NCBI GenBank assembly: GCA_023138875.1
Contig: JAGLOO010000006.1
Span: 1 to 64,000, forward strand
DNA length: 64,000 nt
Direction: 5' to 3'
Origin: Bacteroidales bacterium
Lineage (GTDB): Bacteria > Bacteroidota > Bacteroidia > Bacteroidales > GCA-2748055
Position numbers and translations under genes: made by a program. The notes below the pieces were generated by a model, which was not told where the DNA came from, did not search any database, and worked only from the letters and a program-made list of their open reading frames with translations. The stretch's first letter is position 1. Every line of letters begins with the position of its first letter. Shown one piece after another: positions 28,644-37,141 of the stretch.

Positions 28644-29780
28644 ATGCTGACAGTTTCGGTCGTTTTGTTTGTAATCCTGGCTTTGCTGATTATGGAGGAA
28701 CGGTTATTCGCCTCAAGCATCGCCAAAATCCGGAACCGCATCCATGTCAATGGCACCCGGGGGAAGTCAACCGTTACTGAATACATTGCTGCAGCAATCC
28801 ATGAAAACGGGGTCAGTACCTTCGCGAAAATTACAGGTGTCAGACCCACACTGATCCATAACGGCAGCAGAAAGAGCATTAAAAGAGCAGGAGGGGCCAG
28901 GATACAGGAGCAGTTCCGGATCATCCGGACTGCGACAAAAAGGGACTGTGAGAATTTCGTTCTTGAATGCATGTCCATCAATCCGGGACTGCAAAAGATC
29001 GAATCAAAGTTTTTCAGGCCACATATCTACGTGATTACCAATATCCGCGATGATCACAGGGAGGTGATGGGATCAACTGAAGAGCTACAGGTCAGGGCAA
29101 TATGTGAAGCAATTCCACCAAACTGCACCGTCCTGACCGGCCAGGGAAAGCACCTGCGAGAAATTGGTGCTGTAGCTTCTGAAAAGAACAGCCATTTGGT
29201 TGTGGCAGACTTCACTTTGCTCGAGGGCATTGAGAAAAGGCTGCCCGTGGGAGTATTCAGAGAAAACATAGCCATTGCTTTGACAGTATCCCGATTGCTC
29301 GGAACGGACCGGGATGTGGCCTTTGACAGAATATTAAAAATCATTGAACGACAAGATCCCAGACTTACAATCCTGGATAAGGAGAGGGATGTACTGGTTT
29401 TAAATGGTTTTGATGTGAATGATACAGATTCTGCGGAAATCTTCCTGAATCATTGGCTTTCTGAAATTGGAGAACCCCGCAAAATTTTAACGCTCTTCAA
29501 TACCAGAGCTGACAGGCCGCATCGAACAGATCTTTTTGCAAAATGGATCGTGAACATTCCAGATCTTGCATATATATTTATCACAGGAAATCATCATAGA
29601 AGAGCCACGCGTGCAATCCAAAGTGCCGGCATTGAATTGGATCGGATTCATATGATAAAACCGAAGGAGATTAAGCAAATCCGGAAGCGTATTCTTGATC
29701 TGGCAGGGGATAAAACGCTCATTCTGACCATCGGAAATATTGGTGGTGACGGATTTAACATTTTGAATGCAATCACATGA
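28644..29780 (+). CDS. pgsB: poly-gamma-glutamate synthase PgsB/CapB
   Basis: RNRIHVNGTRGKSTVTEYIAAAI P-loop, GVRPTLIHNG, YVITNIRDDHREVMGST, LFNTRADRPHRT. Confidence 0.93.
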   Translation: MLTVSVVLFVILALLIMEERLFASSIAKIRNRIHVNGTRGKSTVTEYIAAAIHENGVSTFAKITGVRPTLIHNGSRKSIKRAGGARIQEQFRIIRTATKRDCENFVLECMSINPGLQKIESKFFRPHIYVITNIRDDHREVMGSTEELQVRAICEAIPPNCTVLTGQGKHLREIGAVASEKNSHLVVADFTLLEGIEKRLPVGVFRENIAIALTVSRLLGTDRDVAFDRILKIIERQDPRLTILDKERDVLVLNGFDVNDTDSAEIFLNHWLSEIGEPRKILTLFNTRADRPHRTDLFAKWIVNIPDLAYIFITGNHHRRATRAIQSAGIELDRIHMIKPKEIKQIRKRILDLAGDKTLILTIGNIGGDGFNILNAIT

Positions 29781-30205
29781 TCGTTGAGCTATTCATCATC
29801 GGGTTAATCATTGGATTCCTGTTTTATGAATTTACCGGGTATTCACCGGGCGGGGTTATCGCTCCGGCTTACCTTGCACTGTTCATCAACCAACCCTCGA
29901 AAATAGCAATGACAATTGCCATCTCCCTTCTGGTGTATGCAATCATTAAATACCTCTCCTCCTGGCTCATTTTATACGGAAGGCGAAAATTTCTGATTGC
30001 CCTGCTCTTAAGTTTCTTTTTCAAGCTTTTCATTGCAACTCTCATTCAACCTATGCCCATCATTAATCTTGATCTTCAATCGATCGGATATATCATACCG
30101 GGGTTAATCGCCCATGAAATGGGGAAACAAAAACCGCTGCCAACTTTGTTCAGCCTAGGCATTGTTGCACTGCTAATATTCCAGGTCTCAATCATTATCA
30201 GATGA
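29777..30205 (+). CDS. pgsC: poly-gamma-glutamate biosynthesis protein PgsC/CapC
   Basis: FEFTGYSPGGVIAPAYLALF-like YEFTGYSPGGVIAPAYLALFINQP; polytopic; ATGA overlap with pgsB. Confidence 0.92.
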   Translation: MIVELFIIGLIIGFLFYEFTGYSPGGVIAPAYLALFINQPSKIAMTIAISLLVYAIIKYLSSWLILYGRRKFLIALLLSFFFKLFIATLIQPMPIINLDLQSIGYIIPGLIAHEMGKQKPLPTLFSLGIVALLIFQVSIIIR

Positions 30206-31248
30206 AAAAGCCCGGTCCGAATATGAAACTTTTCCTGGCCTTATTGATCATCCTGGCAGGAACACTTTTTATGGGGTTCTTTAACACCCGCACCCGTGAG
30301 TTCCCTTATACAGCATCAATGCTGGAGGCATCATGCCTGGCTCAGGAGTGGTTCAACATTATTGAGCGGATAAAAAGAGAAAAGGGGATTATTTCTGATG
30401 TATCCTCAAATGTTCCCAACGGTTTTATGATAGGAAATGACTGGTCAGACATAACCACCACTCTGGGATCACTGGAGGCAAAAGAGACAGCCAGCAATCC
30501 CGAATTTGCGGCACTGGTCGTACGCCTGTTGCATGAAGCAGATATTAAACAGGGTGATAAAGTCGGGGTGGTATTGTCAGGCTCCTTTCCAACTATTTCT
30601 GTATCCGTTCTGGCTGCTTTGCAGACCATGGGGATCGAAGCAATTGTCATGAGTTCACTGGGAGCTTCTACCTACGGGGCAAATCAGCCGGAAGCAACCT
30701 GGCTGGACATGGAAACGTGGCTAAGGCAACATGGCGGGATGGACTATCAATCTGTTCTGGTTTCCATGGGTTCCGGACAGGATTACGGAGACGGTTTGAC
30801 TGAAGAGGGAAGGGTTGCATTGAAAATGGCTGCTGAGCGAAATCATGTGGTACTCTACATCCCGGAATCAGTCACTGAATCGATCCTGAACAAAACAGAG
30901 ATATTTATCAATCATCAGATCTCACTGTTGATCAATGTAGGTGGAAATATGGCTGCATTGGGATCTTGTGCACATACCCTGAGCATCCCAAACGGACTGA
31001 ACTACTCCATGAACACCTGTTCAGATACCGACAGGGGAATTATTCCCAGGTTGAGTGAAAAGGGCATACCATTTATCCAGTTTCTAAATATCAGGGAGCT
31101 GGCTGTCAAGTATGGAATGGATATTGCTCCGGGAAATCATTATACCAAATCAACAAACCTGTACAACACTACAAAATCGAACAAGCTGATTTCGGTCCTG
31201 GTGCTGATTTGCTGTGTTGTCCCAATCGGTTTCCTGAATCTGAAATAA
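30202..31248 (+). CDS. poly-gamma-glutamate system protein (PgsW-like)
   Basis: Membrane-anchored; GVVLSGSFPTISVSVLAALQTMGIEAIVMSSLGASTYGANQPEATWLDME; ATGA overlap with pgsC. Confidence 0.8.
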   Translation: MKKPGPNMKLFLALLIILAGTLFMGFFNTRTREFPYTASMLEASCLAQEWFNIIERIKREKGIISDVSSNVPNGFMIGNDWSDITTTLGSLEAKETASNPEFAALVVRLLHEADIKQGDKVGVVLSGSFPTISVSVLAALQTMGIEAIVMSSLGASTYGANQPEATWLDMETWLRQHGGMDYQSVLVSMGSGQDYGDGLTEEGRVALKMAAERNHVVLYIPESVTESILNKTEIFINHQISLLINVGGNMAALGSCAHTLSIPNGLNYSMNTCSDTDRGIIPRLSEKGIPFIQFLNIRELAVKYGMDIAPGNHYTKSTNLYNTTKSNKLISVLVLICCVVPIGFLNLK

Positions 31249-31252
31249 TCCG

Positions 31253-31681
31253 TCACGACTCCAAAGGAGCTCCGTCACTGCTGCGTAGCAGCTCCAGCAA
31301 TCGTTCCGGAACCCTGGTGGGTCTGTTGGTTTTCATATCCAGAAAAACCAGCACCACTTTTGCTTCATGCGCAATTTTTCCTGCCTCATTGAATATCCGG
31401 TGGTGAAATTCCATCCTGGCTACAGGCAGATCACGGACCGTGGTTTCGATGGTGATCAGTTCATCGTATCTGATCACATTCCTGTATTTTGATTCCAGCG
31501 AGTATACGGGCATCACAATGCCTTTCTTCTCTATCTCTAAATATGGCATACCCAATTCACGGATCATTTCAGTACGGCCAATTTCAAAAAACCGGGCGTA
31601 ATTTCCATAGTAGACCACACCCATCTGGTCCGTATCCGCATAGGTTATCCTGTATTGTGTCGTAGTAGTAATTGGTAACAT
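31253..31681 (-). CDS. acyl-CoA thioesterase (YbgC/4HBT hotdog)
   Basis: YRITYADTDQMGVVYYGNYARFFEIGRTEMIRELG. Confidence 0.93.
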   Translation of the reverse strand: MLPITTTTQYRITYADTDQMGVVYYGNYARFFEIGRTEMIRELGMPYLEIEKKGIVMPVYSLESKYRNVIRYDELITIETTVRDLPVARMEFHHRIFNEAGKIAHEAKVVLVFLDMKTNRPTRVPERLLELLRSSDGAPLES

Positions 31682-31710
31682 CTTCCCTGGTATCCTAAAA
31701 TTCTAACACT

Positions 31711-33828
31711 CTATTTCTTTATCCCTGACAATTTTAATATAAATGCATACTCCATGGCCGTCTCCTTATACCTCTCAAACCTCCCGGACGCTCCGCCATG
31801 TCCAGTTTCCATGTTGCAATAGAGCAACAACAGGTTATCATCGGTTTTCATATCCCTAAGTTTAGCTACCCACTTGGCAGGTTCCCAGTACTGTACCTGA
31901 CTGTCATGCAGTCCGGTAGTCACCAGAAGGTTGGGATAATCTTTTGCCTCCACCTGGTCGTATGGCGAATAGCTGAGCATGTAGTGGTAGTACTCCTCCT
32001 GGTTGGGATTCCCCCATTCGTCGTACTCACTGGTAGTGAGCGGAACGTCCTCATCCAGCATGGTAGTGACCACATCCACAAAAGGTACAGCGGCAATCAC
32101 ACCCTTATACAACTCGGGCTGCAGGTTGATCACCGCACCCATGAGTAATCCACCTGCACTGCCACCCAAAGCAAAGAGATTTTCAGGATTGGTGTAATTC
32201 TCCTGTATCAGATGCTCCGCACAGTCATTAAAGTCAGTGAAGGTATTTGTCTTCTTCAACAATTTGCCATCTTCGTACCAGCGTCTTCCATAGATCTGGC
32301 TTCCCCTGATATGGGCCAGGGCAAATACAAAACCACGGTCCAACAGAGAAAGGCGGGAAGAATTAAAGCGCGGATCGATGGTGTGGCCATAGGACCCGTA
32401 TCCATAAAGAAGGGTCGGATTTTCGCCACTCAGCTCCAGTCCTTTCCGGTAAACAATGCTCATGGGGATCTTCTTTCCATCTTCGGTCTTGGCATACAGG
32501 CGTTTTGCCTCATAATTATCCGGATTGAAATCACCGATCACCTCCTGCTGTTTCAACAGTGTCTTCTCTCTGGTGTCCAGGTGATAATCGAAAGTGGAGT
32601 TGGGCGTAGTCAGGGATGAATAACTGTACCTCAATAATTTACTGTCAAAATCAGTATTAATGGATATCCCGGCTGTATAGACTTCTTCACCCATGTTAAT
32701 ATAATGTTCAGCTCCGTTGTCCCACCTGATCACCCGCAGGTTATTCAAACCTTCTTTTCGTTCTTCCACAACCAGGTAGTCTTTAAAGATCTCTATCTGT
32801 TCCAGGAAGACATCCTCACGGTGACCTATCACTTCCTTCCAGTGTTGCTTTTCGGTTCTGTCCACAGGAGTTTTCATCAGTCTGAAATTGATGGCATCCA
32901 GGTTGGTAATGATATAAAAATGATCGCCGAAATGACTGATATTGTATTCCAGTCCCCTTACACGGGGCTGTATCACACTGAATTCCCCCTCAGGCACATC
33001 AGCCGTGAGAACCCTGTATTCATTGGTAAGTGTACTGGAACTTCCAATGATAATGTACTTTTTTGACTTGGAATTGAATACATAGGTATTGAATGTTTCG
33101 TCCTTCTCCTCAAAGACCATCACATCATCAGCCGTCTCTGTTCCCATGGTGTGCCTGTAGATGGCTCTGCTCCTCAGGGTAACATCATCTTTTTGTGTGT
33201 AAAACAGGGTCTTGCTGTCATTGGCCCATGAGGCAACCCCTGTTGTTAATGGGATCGCATCAGAAAGCATCGCTCCTGTTTTCAGGTCCTTGATATGAAT
33301 GGTATACTTCCGCCGGCTCACTGTATCAATACCTATGGCTGCATAGCGGTTGTCAGGACTGATACTCATTCCTGCTACCTGATAATATACATACCCTTCA
33401 GCCATCTCATTTACATCTGCCATGACCTCTTCTTCAGCTTTCAAAGACTCCTTTTTCCGGCAATAGATCGGATACTCCTTGCCTTCTTCGTAACGGACAT
33501 AGTAATAATAACCATTGTCTTTATAGGGTACACTCTCATCGGTCTGCTTGATGCGGCTCACTATCTCATCAAAGAGATACTTCTGGAAGGATTCAGTCCC
33601 TTTTGTCAATGATTCCCTGTAGGAATTTTCAGCCTCCAGGTACGCGATCACTTCCGGATCCTCCCGCTCTTTTAACCAGTAGTAATTGTCAATCCGTATA
33701 TCTCCGTGGATGGATAATTCTTTAGGTTTCTTTGCCGCAACAGGTGCTTCCATTTGATTGGATATTTTACATGAATTTGTTACCAGGACCAGGGATATGG
33801 TCAGGGTGGCTGTTGAAATAATCTTCAT
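31711..33828 (-). CDS. S9 family peptidase (oligopeptidase B-like)
   Basis: IDNYYWLKERED, GGSAGGLLMGAVINLQPELY serine nucleophile, TGLHDSQVQYWEPAKWVAKLR. Confidence 0.93.
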   Translation of the reverse strand: MKIISTATLTISLVLVTNSCKISNQMEAPVAAKKPKELSIHGDIRIDNYYWLKEREDPEVIAYLEAENSYRESLTKGTESFQKYLFDEIVSRIKQTDESVPYKDNGYYYYVRYEEGKEYPIYCRKKESLKAEEEVMADVNEMAEGYVYYQVAGMSISPDNRYAAIGIDTVSRRKYTIHIKDLKTGAMLSDAIPLTTGVASWANDSKTLFYTQKDDVTLRSRAIYRHTMGTETADDVMVFEEKDETFNTYVFNSKSKKYIIIGSSSTLTNEYRVLTADVPEGEFSVIQPRVRGLEYNISHFGDHFYIITNLDAINFRLMKTPVDRTEKQHWKEVIGHREDVFLEQIEIFKDYLVVEERKEGLNNLRVIRWDNGAEHYINMGEEVYTAGISINTDFDSKLLRYSYSSLTTPNSTFDYHLDTREKTLLKQQEVIGDFNPDNYEAKRLYAKTEDGKKIPMSIVYRKGLELSGENPTLLYGYGSYGHTIDPRFNSSRLSLLDRGFVFALAHIRGSQIYGRRWYEDGKLLKKTNTFTDFNDCAEHLIQENYTNPENLFALGGSAGGLLMGAVINLQPELYKGVIAAVPFVDVVTTMLDEDVPLTTSEYDEWGNPNQEEYYHYMLSYSPYDQVEAKDYPNLLVTTGLHDSQVQYWEPAKWVAKLRDMKTDDNLLLLYCNMETGHGGASGRFERYKETAMEYAFILKLSGIKK

Positions 33829-33932
33829 CGGGTTGCCGTTAAGGCGACGAAATTAATCAATATTTAATCAATTCCACTTCGATTTGCAGTGCCGTTTGAC
33901 AATTCTTTCAGAAAGTCAGGAAGATATTTACA

Positions 33933-36077
33933 CTAGGAAGATTTCTCAAATCCCTTCATGGAAAGTTGAATGCGGCTGCGCTGAATATCCACCTCCAGCA
34001 CCTTGACCCTGACATGCTGGTGGATCTTTACCACATCATTGGGATCCCTTATGAAGCGATCCGCCAGTTGTGATATGTGCACCAGTCCGTCCTGCTTCAC
34101 ACCTACATCCACAAAAGCTCCGAATTTGGTAATGTTGGTCACAATCCCGGGGAGTTCCATTCCAGGCTTCAGATCCTCCATGCCAAACACGCCCTGGTCA
34201 AATTCAAACACCTCGATCTGCTCTCTTGGATCCCGACCGGGTTTTTCCAGTTCTGCCTGAATATCCTTTAAGGTTGGGATACCGATATCCCCTTTCACAT
34301 ATTTCTGAACATCAATCTGTTTAATTAAAGAAACATTGCTAACCAGTTGCTTCATATTCACACCCAGGTCTGCCGCCATTTTCTCTACAATGAAATAACT
34401 CTCCGGATGAACAGCCGAATTATCCAGCGGATTCTCGGCCCCCTCAATCCTGAGGAATCCGGCACACTGTTCAAAAGCTTTTTCGCCCATCCTTGGCACC
34501 TTTTGCAGCTCTTGCCTGGATGTGAAACCACCGATTTTCTGACGGTAATCTACAACATTCTGGGCCAGAACGGGCCCCAATCCAGAAACATAGGTAAGCA
34601 GATGCTTGCTGGAGGTATTCACATTTACCCCCACCAGGTTGACACAGCTCTCGACCACTTCATCCAGGCTTTTCTTCAGATTCCCCTGATCCACATCATG
34701 CTGGTACTGTCCAACTCCTATGGATTTGGGATCGATCTTCACCAGTTCTGCCAGTGGATCCATTAAACGCCTTCCAATGGATACTGATCCCCTTACGGTC
34801 ACATCATAGTCTGGGAACTCGTCCCTGGCAATTTTAGAGGCCGAATAGATGGAAGCCCCTGATTCATTGACTACATATACTTCAATGTCGTAGGGAAACC
34901 TGACCAGCCGTATGAATCGTTCGGTCTCCCTGCTGGCTGTGCCATTTCCAATAGCAATGGCCTCGGTCTTGTATTGCTGAACCAGCGTGCAGATCTTTTT
35001 TGTAGCCCCGGCCCGGTCCGACTGGGGCGGATGGGGATAAATGGTCTCATTGTGGACCAGGTTTCCATGTTCATCCAGACAGACCAGCTTGCAGCCCGAT
35101 CTGAATCCTGGATCCAGGGCTAAAACGCGTTTTTGTCCCAGGGGTGAAGCCAGAAGCAACTGCCTCAGATTGTCGGCAAATACCTTGATTGCCTCCTTGT
35201 CTGCCTTATCCTTATAGAGCGATTTGAATTCATTCTCGATGGAAGGTTGCATCAGCCTTTTATAAGAATCCCCCACTGCTTCCGCCACCTGCTTACTTAC
35301 ATTATAAGGCCCTTTCACATACTGATCCTCGAGGGCTTCCACCACCTTCCCGGTATCCGGTTCGATGGATATTTTCAGGAATCCCTCATGCTCACCCCTC
35401 CGCATGGCCAGAATCCGGTGTCCTGGACAATTTTTCAAGGGTTCACTGAACTCAAAATAATTCGTAAATTTGACGGCTTCCTCCTCTTTGCCTTTCACAA
35501 GCCGGGAATGGATAACCGCCCCCCTATCAAAAAAGTACCTGACGGTTTTCCTGGACTGCTGGTTTTCGTTCACCCATTCGGCAATAATATCCTTTGCCCC
35601 CTGGAGGGCTTCCTCGACAGTCTTAACCTCCTCCTTCACAAATTCAGATGCCACCTTTTCCACCTGCATTTCCTGCTGCCTTAATAAAATCTTCGCCAGG
35701 GGTTCCAGTCCTTTTTCCCGGGCCACAGTTGCTCTTGTTTTTCTCTTTGATTTGTATGGCAGGTAGATGTCTTCCAGGAGCACCGGATCCAGGCAAGCCG
35801 CAATCTTTTGCTCCAACTCGTCGGTGAGCTTTTCCTGTTCATCTATGGTCTTTAGAATATATGCCTTTCGCTTCTCCAGCTCTTTTAACTTGTTCAGTTC
35901 ATCCCTGATCCCGGTGATCTGCACTTCATCCAGGCTTCCTGTGTGTTCCTTGCGATAACGGCTGATAAACGGAATGGTGGCGCCTTCCTCCAGTAATTCT
36001 ACAGTATTTTTCACCTGCCTGACGCTGATCCCCGTCCTTTGGGCAATAATCTCTTCAAAAACAATCATTGGTGACAA
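33933..36077 (-). CDS. tex: Tex-family RNA-binding transcriptional accessory protein
   Basis: ATIPFISRYRKEHTGSLDEVQI, ALDPGFRSGCKLVCLDEHG, HhH region, C-terminal S1 domain. Confidence 0.95.
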   Translation of the reverse strand: MSPMIVFEEIIAQRTGISVRQVKNTVELLEEGATIPFISRYRKEHTGSLDEVQITGIRDELNKLKELEKRKAYILKTIDEQEKLTDELEQKIAACLDPVLLEDIYLPYKSKRKTRATVAREKGLEPLAKILLRQQEMQVEKVASEFVKEEVKTVEEALQGAKDIIAEWVNENQQSRKTVRYFFDRGAVIHSRLVKGKEEEAVKFTNYFEFSEPLKNCPGHRILAMRRGEHEGFLKISIEPDTGKVVEALEDQYVKGPYNVSKQVAEAVGDSYKRLMQPSIENEFKSLYKDKADKEAIKVFADNLRQLLLASPLGQKRVLALDPGFRSGCKLVCLDEHGNLVHNETIYPHPPQSDRAGATKKICTLVQQYKTEAIAIGNGTASRETERFIRLVRFPYDIEVYVVNESGASIYSASKIARDEFPDYDVTVRGSVSIGRRLMDPLAELVKIDPKSIGVGQYQHDVDQGNLKKSLDEVVESCVNLVGVNVNTSSKHLLTYVSGLGPVLAQNVVDYRQKIGGFTSRQELQKVPRMGEKAFEQCAGFLRIEGAENPLDNSAVHPESYFIVEKMAADLGVNMKQLVSNVSLIKQIDVQKYVKGDIGIPTLKDIQAELEKPGRDPREQIEVFEFDQGVFGMEDLKPGMELPGIVTNITKFGAFVDVGVKQDGLVHISQLADRFIRDPNDVVKIHQHVRVKVLEVDIQRSRIQLSMKGFEKSS

Positions 36078-36094
36078 CTTAAATCCGGAATCAT

Positions 36095-37135
36095 TTAGTA
36101 TTCATAATACCAGTACTCATACTGATATTCCGGGATAAAGGTAGTGATTGTCGTCACATCTGAGGAGTATCCTCCGAAAAAGCCGGTTCCCGATTCCACA
36201 TTGCTGTAAACAATAACGGGCACTGCCAGGTAATCGTCCTTGGACTCGTAATGCTTTTGGCGTGATTTCAGGTATTTATAATAGGATTCGGAAATCGAGT
36301 GGAGCCTGAAATCAACCACCACCGAGTCGGCAGATAAAATCTCATTCCCCACCATCAATCCACGAAAAGAATACTCCTTTCCATCAATCAGTTGATCGGA
36401 GAAAAGGATGCCATCACTGGTGATCGCCTCTACAATGATATCCTCTGAACCGAAACTTGGATCATCAATAAAACGAACAATATCCCCGACTGTATATGTG
36501 GAATCCCTGGGATAATAATTCCACTTATCTCCATAGTAGAGTGAGTCTATAATGACTACCGTGGTATCACGCCATTCGGTCCTGGACCTGTCTGCCTCCA
36601 CATTCAGCAGGTAATAGTTCTCGACCCCCGGGGGATCGTTAAAGGTCAGATCGAACTGAAACATGGTTTCGGAAGATGACCAGTATGCATCGCCGTACTC
36701 CTGGGTATAGGTCATGGTATCGAGGGAGACAATACCCACCGGTTCCGGAATGTCACACCGGGCTGAGACAGACGGGTAACCGGGATTCTCCACCTCAATG
36801 ATATATTCCATACCGATTTCCGGTTTATAGCTAGCAGTCAGATAGAACCCATTCCAGGCATAACTGAGCTCTTCAATCATATTACCTCCCTGGTACAACC
36901 TGACTATTGCTTTGTCGAGCGGAACCACATTTGCATTGTCCAGGATATGCCGGGTCCTGGATACCTGGATGGCAACGGTTGAATCATTGGTGAGGGCTCC
37001 GTAGACCACGATGAGCTTATCCGCCTCCTCCAGTTCAATAAAAAGCACTGATTCACATGAGTTGCTCAGCATCAGGATAACAAAGGTTGCGATCGCAACA
37101 ATTTCAATTCCTCGTTTTTTATATAGCTGTTTCAT
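36095..37135 (-). CDS. DUF4249 domain lipoprotein
   Basis: LSNSCESVLFIELEEADKLIVVYGALTNDSTVAIQVSRT, paired with a TonB receptor. Confidence 0.75.
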   Translation of the reverse strand: MKQLYKKRGIEIVAIATFVILMLSNSCESVLFIELEEADKLIVVYGALTNDSTVAIQVSRTRHILDNANVVPLDKAIVRLYQGGNMIEELSYAWNGFYLTASYKPEIGMEYIIEVENPGYPSVSARCDIPEPVGIVSLDTMTYTQEYGDAYWSSSETMFQFDLTFNDPPGVENYYLLNVEADRSRTEWRDTTVVIIDSLYYGDKWNYYPRDSTYTVGDIVRFIDDPSFGSEDIIVEAITSDGILFSDQLIDGKEYSFRGLMVGNEILSADSVVVDFRLHSISESYYKYLKSRQKHYESKDDYLAVPVIVYSNVESGTGFFGGYSSDVTTITTFIPEYQYEYWYYEY

Positions 37136-37141
37136 CGTATC

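Noticed and set aside
31270-31300. CTGCTGCGTAGCAG inverted repeat near the convergent end of the PGA operon
   Set aside because: Lies inside the thioesterase coding sequence, short stem, no U-tract; not a convincing terminator.
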